From positions 2,294,001-2,358,000 of the forward strand of contig NZ_CP053941.1 in assembly GCF_013267195.1 (NCBI RefSeq): a stretch of DNA of 64,000 nt, read 5' to 3'. Each line of letters starts with the position of its first letter. The first letter of the stretch is position 1. The notes under the pieces were generated by a model. The model ran no database searches. It worked only from the letters and a program-made list of their open reading frames with translations, and was not told the DNA's origin. The stretch is from Halorubrum salinarum. GTDB lineage: Archaea; Halobacteriota; Halobacteria; Halobacteriales; Haloferacaceae. Of this stretch, positions 7,346 through 16,948 are shown one piece after another. A program made the translations under genes and the position numbers.

Positions 7346-10252
7346 CTAGTCCGATTTAATCACCGACTCGATTGATTTACCGGATGGTTGGGTGAGTTGG
7401 AACTCGTGATTTCCGGACAGCGGTCGAGAAATAGTATCCATCGAGTGTTTTGGATGGTTTACTTCGAGACCGAGGTTGGTAACGATCGGTGGAGTTTCGT
7501 CGTCGGCATATCGTTGCGTCCACTCTGCGCTGTTCTGTGTCATTGATTTCCACTCTGAGAAAGTGGTTTTCTCCGTGTACACGTAGTGCCGCCCGTCTTC
7601 GTACACGAACAAGTCGTCTGGCAGGTGTGTGTACGTACCGTCCGCGACTTCAGTCGTGAATTCGTCGGCCGTTAGCACAATCGGGCGGGCTTTGACGCCG
7701 AATCCGGAGCAAGGTCGCATTGTTGTAACTTCTTCAGCAGTCTCATCATAAGTGAGCGCATCACGAGCTGTTGTTTCCTCATCCACAATTAACACGATAT
7801 CGACTTGTCCGTGCGTATCAGGCGCGACAGATTGGTATCCGAGTTCTCGACTGACTAAGAAGATCGTGTGTACGTCGAGCTGAGCTGGATTGGAAAGACC
7901 GAGTTCCCCGGCGAGTGTCCGAACCAATTCGCGTGCATACTTCGTTTGACGTAACCCGCAAATTAGTCGGTCTAGATCGTCCTGTGTTGTAGTTGGCTCT
8001 GCTCTCTCGTGCTGTGTTTTGAGGTGTTCCTGAAGCTCTGGATACGCGTTACAGTACTTCTCATTGAGTTCTATTCCAATGCCGTTTCGCTCCATGAGCT
8101 CGGCCTGTGCGATAGTGACACCTGATCCTGCAAACGGATCCAACACCACGTCACCTGGATCCGTTGAGAGGGTTAGCATTCGCTCAACAAGCGCAGGTGG
8201 GAACGCGGCCGGATGATCGAACACGTCTACGTCACCCGTAAAGGAACCACGTGTTGGTGGTTCAAATTCCCAGATATTCTCGGGGAGCTTGCCACGTGGG
8301 TGATACCGCTCGGGGAAGTCTGCCCACCACTGTTTGAAATTGTCTGGATGTGATTCGCGGATTCGGTCCATCTTCAGATCAAAATCGGGTTTTTTGCTGA
8401 AACAAAGAATGTATTCGAACACATTCCGGAGCCGTCCTTGCTTAGTGTACGGGAGCGCCTTGTTCTTGTTCCAGACGACGATATCTTGTAGAATCCACGA
8501 ATCGTTATTCTGTATGGAATGACCGCAATGCGGACAATTCGCTTTGCGACCCTCCACCATGTCCACACCTCCTAAGAGAGTACTCTCACAGCTTGGACAT
8601 TCTATACCGTGGTCAAGGTTTTGACAGACTCTGGCGATATCAAACGGGAGCTGAACGATCTCTCGATTCCGCCGAAATGTGTTGACAACGACCCACAGCG
8701 ACCCGTCCTGTTTCGTTAGTTTATATACATCACCGAACACTTCTCGGAGTTCATTGAGGTACTCTACATACGAGCCGTGCTGACCTACTTCGTCGTCGTC
8801 ATCTGAGCCATACTCTTTCAGATCGTAGTATGGCGGAGACGTGACAGTCGTATCTAAGAGTTGTTCGTCAGTCTCTGTAGTATTTTTTTGGTAGGTACGG
8901 AGCTCAGAGACAGCACTCCGAGCATCCGCATTATGGAGCCCGAATACATCTGAATCGCTGTCAATTGTTGTGGACTGACTGCGGATTTCAGTTGTCCCAT
9001 CTTCCTCTGGTGTCGTATCTTCTCCGGATGCCCCGCCGGTTGAAATCCGTTTCCCGTACTCACGCCCTTCAGGAAGAAATTCCTCGGTAGACAGTTCAGA
9101 TTGAATCTCTCTCCATAACTCGCTGTTCGTATCTAGCCGAGTTTTTTTATTATCCGTTGGCACCTCGCTGGTGTCTCCTATCGGTATGATTTGGAGTGTC
9201 CCTCCGAAGTAGTTATACTGGTTATTGCGTGTGAGATCAAACACGTCCTCGAATACGGAAGTCATCAAGACCCGACCGTTTGCGTAAATATCAATACCCT
9301 GTCTGTTCTGACTTGGGCGGTATCTGTACCGGAACTTTTCGCTTTGTGTTAATAAACCCGGGCACTCCTCTTTAGCACGGTCTGTCATCGCGTCAATATC
9401 CAGTGTCCCGGACTCGTACTCTACTCTGTATTGCTCGCCCCTCGGGGTCGTAACCTCAAATTCGTGGCTCTTCTTTTGTGTCTCATCAGAGTACCTTGGC
9501 CAGATTGGAACTACATCGAAACACTCTCTCTCATTTGTTTTGAGGTCGTGATAACTCACTACAATTCGATTGTCCTCACGTGCAGACAGTAACCGTCGAA
9601 AGAGAGTACCTAGTCGCTCACGGACGTATTGGACTTTTTTATCGAGTGAGTCCGCTGACGGCCAAACATCATTATCAAATTGGGCCCTGGCACAAGTAGC
9701 ATGAACACGTGTCCCGTGATCGGCCTGATTTAATTCAGAAATTTTGTCTGGAATTCCGATCTCCCAATCATTCTGACTCCCAGTAGAAATGGGAAGGTCA
9801 CCTGTAATGGGTCCATCAACACGCAAACAGTCGCTCGTTTTCGTCTGTGTTACGAGGGTAAATTGATTCGTGTCATTCTGGAGCTCACGCTGTTTGAGAG
9901 ACTCCTCAAACCATGCGAGGCTGGCTTTGAGACCCCATCCGACATTATTTAGAATGCCATCGGAAATCTCTTTATTTCCTGTTCGAAATACATGGTTTTG
10001 GAGTTGCTCACGAGTAATCCCTGGCCCATTATCTGAGATATAGGTCGTGACTGTATCTTCGCCACGCACAAACGTCAGCGAGATTGTCACCTGTTCATCT
10101 GGGTCTTCAAAGTATGACTCGTCATCTACAGATGCCGCAACTGAATTATCAATAAGTTCTTGTAACGCATCTAAATATGTCTCGTGTTGCTTTGCCATTC
10201 CTGAAGCAAGCATTTCCAGCTCAACAGCAGACTCACATGTCTCACTATTCAT
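7346..10252 (-). CDS. GHKL ATPase-DNA methyltransferase fusion
   Basis: 968 residues from ATG at 10252; a GTG four codons upstream is possible. Residues 1 to about 400 form a GHKL (Hsp90/MutL/MORC-like) ATPase with the Bergerat motifs ELIDN, SDNGPGI and NVGWGLKAS. A linker follows, then a beta-class methyltransferase with TSPPYYDL, a four-cysteine ribbon (CPSC ... CPHCGH) and DPFAGSGVT, and then a C-terminal region like that of its neighbour. GHKL domains clamp or remodel DNA on ATP binding in MutL and MORC proteins. The fusion suggests ATP-gated methylation or methylation-dependent sensing. It is first in the leftward series, 130 bases upstream of its paralogue. Confidence 0.85.
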   Translation of the reverse strand: MNSETCESAVELEMLASGMAKQHETYLDALQELIDNSVAASVDDESYFEDPDEQVTISLTFVRGEDTVTTYISDNGPGITREQLQNHVFRTGNKEISDGILNNVGWGLKASLAWFEESLKQRELQNDTNQFTLVTQTKTSDCLRVDGPITGDLPISTGSQNDWEIGIPDKISELNQADHGTRVHATCARAQFDNDVWPSADSLDKKVQYVRERLGTLFRRLLSAREDNRIVVSYHDLKTNERECFDVVPIWPRYSDETQKKSHEFEVTTPRGEQYRVEYESGTLDIDAMTDRAKEECPGLLTQSEKFRYRYRPSQNRQGIDIYANGRVLMTSVFEDVFDLTRNNQYNYFGGTLQIIPIGDTSEVPTDNKKTRLDTNSELWREIQSELSTEEFLPEGREYGKRISTGGASGEDTTPEEDGTTEIRSQSTTIDSDSDVFGLHNADARSAVSELRTYQKNTTETDEQLLDTTVTSPPYYDLKEYGSDDDDEVGQHGSYVEYLNELREVFGDVYKLTKQDGSLWVVVNTFRRNREIVQLPFDIARVCQNLDHGIECPSCESTLLGGVDMVEGRKANCPHCGHSIQNNDSWILQDIVVWNKNKALPYTKQGRLRNVFEYILCFSKKPDFDLKMDRIRESHPDNFKQWWADFPERYHPRGKLPENIWEFEPPTRGSFTGDVDVFDHPAAFPPALVERMLTLSTDPGDVVLDPFAGSGVTIAQAELMERNGIGIELNEKYCNAYPELQEHLKTQHERAEPTTTQDDLDRLICGLRQTKYARELVRTLAGELGLSNPAQLDVHTIFLVSRELGYQSVAPDTHGQVDIVLIVDEETTARDALTYDETAEEVTTMRPCSGFGVKARPIVLTADEFTTEVADGTYTHLPDDLFVYEDGRHYVYTEKTTFSEWKSMTQNSAEWTQRYADDETPPIVTNLGLEVNHPKHSMDTISRPLSGNHEFQLTQPSGKSIESVIKSD

Positions 10253-10679
10253 GAATCGAAACACACCTCCTGAAATGAATGTTAGATACCATTCTACGTT
10301 CTTGTCGACACCTCTGACTGAGAGATCTTTAATCTATATGATTACAGTTGATTTTTCGGTAGTGTCTGGATAAGCTGGTTCAGTATGAAGGGAACGTTTG
10401 TAACCAACTACCAGCGGTGTTTGGCTTGGCAGTACGTGTTTAAAATATTTATTTACTACTTTTACTTGATAAAAACACGTTCGACGGCATTCAAAAATCA
10501 AAAGAAGCAGCTGAGGTTATTCCTCAGGACCGCCGAACCCGTCTCGGTGGGTCGCATGTTTGGTGTTGCCGGTGGGGATCTCCACCTCACAGTCAGAGCA
10601 ACGAACCTATTACGCGCCGGTCGAGGAGGCGCCAATAATAATATATTTCTAACACTTATTTCGCTGAGCCGCATCTAGT
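10253..10679. other. AT-rich intergenic region with a decayed zinc-finger relic
   Basis: About 430 bases between the GHKL-methyltransferase and the TFB-like gene. The half nearest the methyltransferase should carry its promoter; the AAAGATCTCTC area near 10325 is AT-rich on the minus strand. The other half contains the relic listed at 10517-10606. No intact gene is seen. Confidence 0.45.
10517..10606 (-). pseudogene. Relic of a small C2H2 zinc-finger protein
   Basis: The minus strand reads VRCSDCEVEIPTGNTKHATH, then RDGFGGPEE and a stop. This is a CxxC-x10-HxxxH arrangement typical of a haloarchaeal small zinc finger. Two stop codons stand immediately upstream in the same frame, so no start is available. 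A more decayed copy of the same pattern lies near 11480-11560. Both look like remains of a once-repeated gene. Confidence 0.35.
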
Positions 10680-11405
10680 TTAATTATTCAACTCAGCCAA
10701 ATCCTGATACCGGCTACGTATTGAAATGGTCGAAACATCAGATACTTTTGCGACATCGTTCTGGGTTATTTTGACCCCTTCTTTTTTTGCGGCCCAGTAT
10801 ACAGCCCCAGCTGCTAGGGCGGTAGGAGCTTTGCCGCTGATGACGTTTTTTTCTTCAGCGTTTTCGATCAGTTCGTGGGCAGTCTTACGTATATTTGGCT
10901 CCAGTTCCAGTTCCTCACAGTACCTGTCAATATACTGTCCAACATCAAAAAATGACGATGGATCAAGTCCAAGAGTATTGACAATCTTTTTTGATCTTCT
11001 TAGGAGGTGTTTCTTCGTGACTACTGCTGGACCGATGTCAGCAATAGCTGTTGGACTAATTCCCACACCGTTGATTTTACATGCACAATAGAGAGTTGCT
11101 GCAGCAATTAACTCCGTAACGAACTGCCTCTCACTTGCCTTCAGATATTGCTCGAATAACTCTTCAGCCATCGTGTCAGCCCCTCCTGTGATATTCAGTT
11201 CTGTGGCATACTGCTCTATCTCGCTAGCTGCACACCTAATAATAAATTCATCAGTATGCGCGTCTCGAAAAGTGAATTCTTCTCTAAACCAGCCATCAGT
11301 ATTATGCTTCGTAGTTGTATGTGAATTATCTAATTTATCGGCATCATTGACGTCTTCAAGCAACTCTTCGATTTCTTCACGAAAACCTTCTATCGAGTCT
11401 GTCAT
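10680..11405 (-). CDS. TFB-like cyclin-fold protein lacking zinc ribbon
   Basis: 241 residues. The C-terminal two thirds form cyclin-like helical repeats of the TFB/TFIIB type (LIAAATLYCACKINGVGISP, later LAAGAVYWAAKKEGVKIT with a helix-turn-helix-like end DVAKVSDVSTISIRSRYQDL). The N-terminal 60 residues are acidic and contain no CxxC zinc ribbon, which normal TFB needs to recruit RNA polymerase. It may therefore bind promoters or DNA without initiating transcription normally. A longer paralogue lies at 18914-19933, sharing the LLRRSKxI ... GLDPSxFF ... YxDRYC block. The two flank the giant helicase and membrane protein genes. Confidence 0.75.
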   Translation of the reverse strand: MTDSIEGFREEIEELLEDVNDADKLDNSHTTTKHNTDGWFREEFTFRDAHTDEFIIRCAASEIEQYATELNITGGADTMAEELFEQYLKASERQFVTELIAAATLYCACKINGVGISPTAIADIGPAVVTKKHLLRRSKKIVNTLGLDPSSFFDVGQYIDRYCEELELEPNIRKTAHELIENAEEKNVISGKAPTALAAGAVYWAAKKEGVKITQNDVAKVSDVSTISIRSRYQDLAELNN

Positions 11406-11839
11406 TTATACACACTACTTTCGAAGGTGTTGTTAATTTATCGGAGCTAGAGGCCATAAAGACAGATACTCTGTCTGTAGTCGCACCCCGGTCCCGTAGT
11501 ACCCGTCTCGCTGGGTCGTACGTTCGACATTGCCAGCGAGAAAACATTTACACAGACGGATGAGCGGGGACGAAGCTGGTGGCGATCCACTCACCGCTCT
11601 CTCATACTCCAACGTCAAAATCAGACAGCCGGTGGAGTAGCTTTTCTATGACAAGTGGATATATTCACACTTGCCACAGCCAAGGCGGATCATAGCTGGT
11701 TACCCTACTTTGATCCTAAACAAGTGTTCAATTTAATTTATAAATTTTTGTGCGAAAGTTGTACTAAAACCGGTCCTCGACAAAGGGGGTTGTAACCGTT
11801 GTCAAACGTATATGCGAAGCCGTTCTGACGTTGGTGGTG
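11406..11839. other. Intergenic region with second decayed zinc-finger relic
   Basis: 434 bases between the TFB-like gene and the helicase gene. Around 11480-11560 the minus strand reads CKCFLAGNVERTTQRDGYYG, a degraded match to the relic at 10517-10606 (the GN ... TxRDG core is shared). No intact frame is convincing. The remainder is AT-rich and featureless to my eye. Confidence 0.35.
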
Positions 11840-14800
11840 TCACTCTGATCCAGAATCAGAAAGCTCGTCGAAATCATTCATAATATCGCTAATAATCCCT
11901 TTGTCGGAATTTGTTACAGTGTCGTCGTGATCACTAGCACCTTCCTGGTTTCCGCCTTCAGTGTCTAGCTCGGTCACTGTCGCATCCGTCGCTGTACTTG
12001 TCTCAGGATCTGTTTTAGCAGACTTACTTCGATCTGTGGTGTCTACTTCGGTCGATGAACGAGTGGCAGTGGCTTCCGTTTCATCGAATGCCTGCTCAAT
12101 CGCGGCGGTGTACGTGCCGAAGTACGTGGCGTAGGTGGTGGCGGAGACGTGCCCGTGCTCGTTCATTTCGGTCGTGGTGGGCCGGTGTCCAAGTTTGTGG
12201 GCGATGCGGTGCAGGTCGTCGATGAGTCGGGCTTTGTTATCGATGCCGGCTGAGTCGAGTGCGTTCTGCCAAGATCCGAACACGCGCGTGACGTCATTCA
12301 CGGAATACGCTGTGGTGTCGCTTACGTCACCCGCTTTCAACGGCCGGTCGATCGTCTCGCCGACGCGCTGTATCGCGTCGAGGAGATCGCCCCGGCTCGG
12401 GGTGCCGCTGCTGCTCGATTGACTTCTCCCACTGCTCGAAGCGCTTTTTGCGCCGCTCGTACTGGCGTCTCGGCTACGCTCGGAAGTCGAATTCGTGTCC
12501 GTGCCCGCTTGTGACGGCAGGTTAATATCCGGCGTGTTGCCCGCAGAGCCGGTGTCAGTTGGCGTGGCGTGGAAGTCTTTCGTGCTGCTGAGTTCGTGGC
12601 CGGTTCCGGTGCTTGTCTCCCAACTTTTGTGTCGGGCTTGCTCGATTGTGTAAGTGTCGCCGACGGTCCAGTCGAGTGAGAGGTCGTGCGTGCTCCAGAT
12701 GTCGAGCGGGACTTCGGTGCCGTCTGTGAGTGCGACTTGTAGGCGGGCGTCGCGTTTCGAGCCGGGGTTTTGGTCGCGGTCGAGGACGGTGACGGTGAGT
12801 GTGTCGACGCGACCGTCGGGCAGGATGGGACCGTCCGTGTCCATTTTGGTATCGTCCGGTGTTGGGCGGTCGGCGTCAGGGTATGCAGGGAATTCGTCGA
12901 GGAGTTCGAAGGCCGTGTTGAGTGCGTCGGTGCTGGTGATAGCGACGGGGAGCGGCGTGTTCGATTTGGGTGTGACGGGGACGGCGTGGTCCCAGTCTTC
13001 GATTGCGTCGCCGAGTAAGTGCTGGATGCGGTCGTTGACGGCGGCGAATTCGACGTGGTGGAAGTCAGTGACGCGGTCGCCGTCGCCGTGCGCGTCGCGG
13101 TAGTCGTTGATGCTGAAGTCGTTCCGGTCGCGCTGTTGGGTTCCGTAGTTTGGTGCGCCGTCTGGCCCGTCCTCGCCCCAGTGATCGGCCACGGCTTCGG
13201 CCCATCGCTCCATTGGGGTGGTACCATCGGTGTCGAGTTTGTCCGCGAGTTCGGTTAACAGGTGCTGGAACCGATCGAACGCGACGTACAGTTCAGCAAG
13301 TTCGTTTGAAGGAATCTCAGCGGTGGTACTCGAATCGACTGACTGCGGTTGTTTCTCGGTCGTCGCCGTGGATGTCGTGTCTGTCGAGGTCTCGTCAGTT
13401 GAGACGGCTGCGTCGTCACCGGTCGCATCGGTGTCTGCCAATCCTGCTTCGACGAGTGCAGCGTCCACACTGCCGAATGCGTCATCGTACTCATCTGGGT
13501 GGTGACTGCCGACGGAGTACAGGAGCTTCCGGTCGATCGTATCCCACTCATCTGCGAGATCCTGTAGTTCACCGATGAGTTCGTTCTGCTTATCGGTCAG
13601 TGTCGATTGGGCTGCGATGACTGTCTTCACGGTGTCCGGGTCGGCGACGCCTGCTTCAACGAGTGCGGCGTCCAAACTCCCGAAGACCTCTTCGTACTCG
13701 TCCGGATGGTGACTGCCGACGGAGTACAGGAGCTTCCGGTTGATGTTATCCCAGTCAGTCGCCAACGCCTGTAGTTCACTGATGAGCTTGTCACGCGTGG
13801 AGGTCTCAGTGGGTGTGTCCGTAGCAGGTGCCTCAGTATCCGAGACAGTGGACGACGTACTCGTTGTCTCCGCCGGCTCGCTTGTATTTTGCGTGGTACT
13901 AGCCGAACCAGTTTTCGCGGAGTCAGTGTCAGTGTCGGGTGAAGATGGTGAGGACTGGTCTTGGTCGTGGACGCCGGCGGCGGCGATGGCAGCGTCAAAA
14001 CTGCCGAAGTGCTCGCCGAGTGTGGCTGGGGTGTAGTGGCTGTGCGTGGTGATGTCACTTATTGTCGGCACGCCATCGACGGTGTCGGCGACGCGTTGTA
14101 CGTCATCGATGACGCGTTGGTCCGGATCGATGTCGGCAGCGTGTAGCGCATCGGTCCACGATTCGAACACGTCCATGTAGCGTGCGGGTGCGTACCTGCT
14201 GTGCGTGTCCATGTCCTCAAGAGTCGGGTACCCGGCAAGGACGCCATCAACACGTTGAATTTCAGCACATAGTTCGTCCACGTCTGGTTGTACAGACTCA
14301 GCATGTTCGTCTTCGGAGTCGGTTTCGGTGTCATCAGAGTCACTGTCCTCGTCTGCGTGTGCGGTCAGGACAGTGTGCGTTGCGTCCGGAAGTGTGATTG
14401 TGACCGTGTTGTTCTCACTTGGAAGCTCGCTGGTTTGGTTCTGGTACCCAGCGCGAGACACGAACAGCGACCGGTCACTGCCAGACGTTGGCGGTGTGAT
14501 GGTGACGGTGCCGTCCGCGTCGGTAATGCTCTCGGTGGAGTCAGTGGTTGTTTCGGCGATGACTACAGCGTTCCCGATCGGTGAGTCGTTCGTGTCGGTG
14601 ACTGTGACGGTGATGTCCGTCGGAGTGGTGTCGCTCGTGTCCTCCGACTGGTCCGTGGATTTGGGTTGGGTGACGCTGTCGTGGACGGGCATCGCGCCGG
14701 GGGTGAGTGATTCGGGCTGCCAGTACGTCGTGAGTACGGGCTGGTCGCGCGTGTCGTCGAGTGTCAAGCTGATCTCGTCGATGAGTTCATCTAACAGGGT

Positions 14801-16948
14801 GCGGGCGACGTCGTCGTCGACCATGTCGCTCGTGTCGCGGTTGTCGGCGATGGTGGCGCGTGCGCCGGCGGTTTCGAGTTCGCAGAGGATGTGACTGGTG
14901 GTGTCGGTGACGGCGACGAACCCGGGGTGTTCGCGGAATCGGGACCCGAGTGCGCGGAATTCGGCGGCGCGGCGGAGGAGTCGCCGGCCGTCTTCGCCGG
15001 GGAGACGCGCGTCGGCCTCGCCGGGGATGGTGACGACGTGGTAGAAGTGCGCGTGCTTGTCGCCGGTCGGATTCCGGAGGATCCGGCCGATGCGTTGAAT
15101 GAGTGACGCGTTCACCCCGCCTTTAGCGAGGTTCACGGCGATGCCGGCGTCGGGCAGGTCAACACCGACGCCGAGCACGTCACCGGGCCCGACGAGCACG
15201 CCGGCGTCCGCTTGTTTGAACGCCGCGATCGTGTCGTACGGCGCGGCTTCGTCCTTCGCCGGCGTGTACACGGTGTCCGCGTCGAACCAGTCCGCAAGAT
15301 GTTCAGAGACAGCGTCGGCTTGCGCGTAACTCTGTACGAGGACGACGGCTTTCCGATCCGGAACGTGTTCGGTGAGGAGCTGCCGGATCGTGTTGTGCGG
15401 CGGGTTGAGTTGCCAGCGTTTCGGTCGGCGGGAGAACGCTGCGGTGGCGAACGTGTCGAACGATTCTGACTGATCGCGCGCGTCTTTCCCGTCTTTACTC
15501 TGCGCGAACGACCGGAGGTCCCGGAGCGTCTCGAACGTGTCCGGGACGGTCGCTGGGACGTCACCGGTGAGCTCTTGCGGTGTGAATTTGTGCGTGTCGG
15601 TGTCGTATGCCGGTGTGAGTGTGGTCGTCGAGTCGGCGACCCCGGAGAGCGTGTCTCCAGAGTTGCTTGCGGCGTAACACACGTCCCACCGGAAATCTGC
15701 GATGACGTTCTGCTCGCGGGCTTCGGTGATGCCGAACTCGATGCACTGTGCGAGGTTCGCTTCGAGCGCGTCTTTGACGCCGGAGTCACCGAGCCATTCG
15801 TCGTCTATCGACCCGGACATCGCTAGGACGCTGTCGGCGTTCGTCGTGAGGTCGTCGAACAGGTCGCGCCATCCGCGACTGTCGCGCCGCCCGCTGCTGT
15901 ACCGGTGGGCTTCGTCCAGAATGACGAGGTCGTAGTGGAGCCCGGGGTCCGCTGCGAGGAGTTCCTGTGCGGTGCGGAATTCGATGTCGCCCCACGCGAG
16001 TTCGATGCGGCGGTCACCGTCGCTGTCTGTTTCGGTGCGGCTCCGCGGGATGTTCAGGTGTTCGTCGAATTCGCTTTGCCACTGTTCGAGGAGTAAATCC
16101 TGTCCGGCGACGATAAGCACGGTTGCGCGTCCGGTCGGTGACCGTGTTGCTGCCGGGATGTCAGCCGTATCGGTAGGGTGTAAGTCACCGAACAGGTGTG
16201 CGATGGCGGCGAGGCCGAGCACGGTTTTCCCGGTGGCGGTCGCCATGTTCACGTACCCGGTCGTCCCGTTGGCAACCCAGTTCGTGATGGCGCGTCGCTG
16301 ATGATCCCACAGCGGCGTCACCATTTGCGGTCTATCGAGGTGTGTTAACAGGCTGTCCCCGCCGATGCTGTTTCCGGTGTCTGCGGTGATTGAGTCGATG
16401 AGAATCTCTGCGTAGTTCGTCACAGCCGGGTCGGAGAACAGTTGATACAGCAGGTCAGCGACGGCTTCCGGTTGCTGTAGCGGTTGGCGGGATAACGTCT
16501 CGTCGCCGTGTTGCGTGATGAGTTTCTCGATGAGCGCCTCGGTTGCGCGGTTGAGATCACCGATTTCGCTGTCGTCTAACCCGAGTTTCGTGAGTTCGAC
16601 GCGCAGCTCGTTCAGTCGGAAGGCCAAATCCCCGATATCGCTTGCGTCGTGCTCGCTAATGAGCTGCGGCAGGTCTGACTGTGTCCCTGCAAGCGCTCGC
16701 AACCCGTCAACGTAGTGCGGGCCGCACGCGGTACCGAAGTCCATGCGGCCAATCGTCGCCCCCTGATCGAACGCCGAATCAGTGGTTCCGAGCGCGACCC
16801 CGTACGTGACATCGATCGCGGCCCGGTCGATTTGTGACGGCCAGTCGCCTTGCGTCAACGAGTCTTTGGCGAGCCGCGCGTCGTAGAACTGCTCGTCAAG
16901 ATCCGTGTACGAAGTGCGATCATCGACCTGATTTTTGAACGGATCCAT
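11840..16948 (-). CDS. Giant SF2 helicase with six HNH-associated repeats
   Basis: 1,702 residues from ATG at 16948; GTG at 16975 adds nine. After an N-terminal region comes an SF2 helicase core (Walker A ATATGKT, about 236-242; ILDEAHRYSSG; motif VI QRIGRILR). Next is a carboxypeptidase-regulatory-like beta domain (about 760-830). Six repeats of about 50 residues, each with a FGSxxxAxxxAG-type core, match the homing-endonuclease-associated (HNH) repeat family and probably bind DNA: two at about 14285-13975, two at 13790-13435, two at 12390-12085. An OB-like domain (about 12800-12560) resembles the C-terminus of the next upstream gene. Acidic serine/threonine linkers join the parts. No nuclease catalytic motif is visible. 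Confidence 0.82.
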   Translation of the reverse strand: MDPFKNQVDDRTSYTDLDEQFYDARLAKDSLTQGDWPSQIDRAAIDVTYGVALGTTDSAFDQGATIGRMDFGTACGPHYVDGLRALAGTQSDLPQLISEHDASDIGDLAFRLNELRVELTKLGLDDSEIGDLNRATEALIEKLITQHGDETLSRQPLQQPEAVADLLYQLFSDPAVTNYAEILIDSITADTGNSIGGDSLLTHLDRPQMVTPLWDHQRRAITNWVANGTTGYVNMATATGKTVLGLAAIAHLFGDLHPTDTADIPAATRSPTGRATVLIVAGQDLLLEQWQSEFDEHLNIPRSRTETDSDGDRRIELAWGDIEFRTAQELLAADPGLHYDLVILDEAHRYSSGRRDSRGWRDLFDDLTTNADSVLAMSGSIDDEWLGDSGVKDALEANLAQCIEFGITEAREQNVIADFRWDVCYAASNSGDTLSGVADSTTTLTPAYDTDTHKFTPQELTGDVPATVPDTFETLRDLRSFAQSKDGKDARDQSESFDTFATAAFSRRPKRWQLNPPHNTIRQLLTEHVPDRKAVVLVQSYAQADAVSEHLADWFDADTVYTPAKDEAAPYDTIAAFKQADAGVLVGPGDVLGVGVDLPDAGIAVNLAKGGVNASLIQRIGRILRNPTGDKHAHFYHVVTIPGEADARLPGEDGRRLLRRAAEFRALGSRFREHPGFVAVTDTTSHILCELETAGARATIADNRDTSDMVDDDVARTLLDELIDEISLTLDDTRDQPVLTTYWQPESLTPGAMPVHDSVTQPKSTDQSEDTSDTTPTDITVTVTDTNDSPIGNAVVIAETTTDSTESITDADGTVTITPPTSGSDRSLFVSRAGYQNQTSELPSENNTVTITLPDATHTVLTAHADEDSDSDDTETDSEDEHAESVQPDVDELCAEIQRVDGVLAGYPTLEDMDTHSRYAPARYMDVFESWTDALHAADIDPDQRVIDDVQRVADTVDGVPTISDITTHSHYTPATLGEHFGSFDAAIAAAGVHDQDQSSPSSPDTDTDSAKTGSASTTQNTSEPAETTSTSSTVSDTEAPATDTPTETSTRDKLISELQALATDWDNINRKLLYSVGSHHPDEYEEVFGSLDAALVEAGVADPDTVKTVIAAQSTLTDKQNELIGELQDLADEWDTIDRKLLYSVGSHHPDEYDDAFGSVDAALVEAGLADTDATGDDAAVSTDETSTDTTSTATTEKQPQSVDSSTTAEIPSNELAELYVAFDRFQHLLTELADKLDTDGTTPMERWAEAVADHWGEDGPDGAPNYGTQQRDRNDFSINDYRDAHGDGDRVTDFHHVEFAAVNDRIQHLLGDAIEDWDHAVPVTPKSNTPLPVAITSTDALNTAFELLDEFPAYPDADRPTPDDTKMDTDGPILPDGRVDTLTVTVLDRDQNPGSKRDARLQVALTDGTEVPLDIWSTHDLSLDWTVGDTYTIEQARHKSWETSTGTGHELSSTKDFHATPTDTGSAGNTPDINLPSQAGTDTNSTSERSRDASTSGAKSASSSGRSQSSSSGTPSRGDLLDAIQRVGETIDRPLKAGDVSDTTAYSVNDVTRVFGSWQNALDSAGIDNKARLIDDLHRIAHKLGHRPTTTEMNEHGHVSATTYATYFGTYTAAIEQAFDETEATATRSSTEVDTTDRSKSAKTDPETSTATDATVTELDTEGGNQEGASDHDDTVTNSDKGIISDIMNDFDELSDSGSE

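Noticed and set aside
10385-10678. 97-residue plus-strand frame in the relic region.
   Set aside because: It is opposite the decayed zinc finger, aromatic-rich at the start and basic at the end; it looks like an antisense shadow.
11840-16948. Many long plus-strand frames of 60-190 residues opposite the giant helicase gene.
   Set aside because: They are out-of-frame shadows of the long GC-rich reading frame with odd serine/valine/arginine-rich composition and no starts with ribosome sites.
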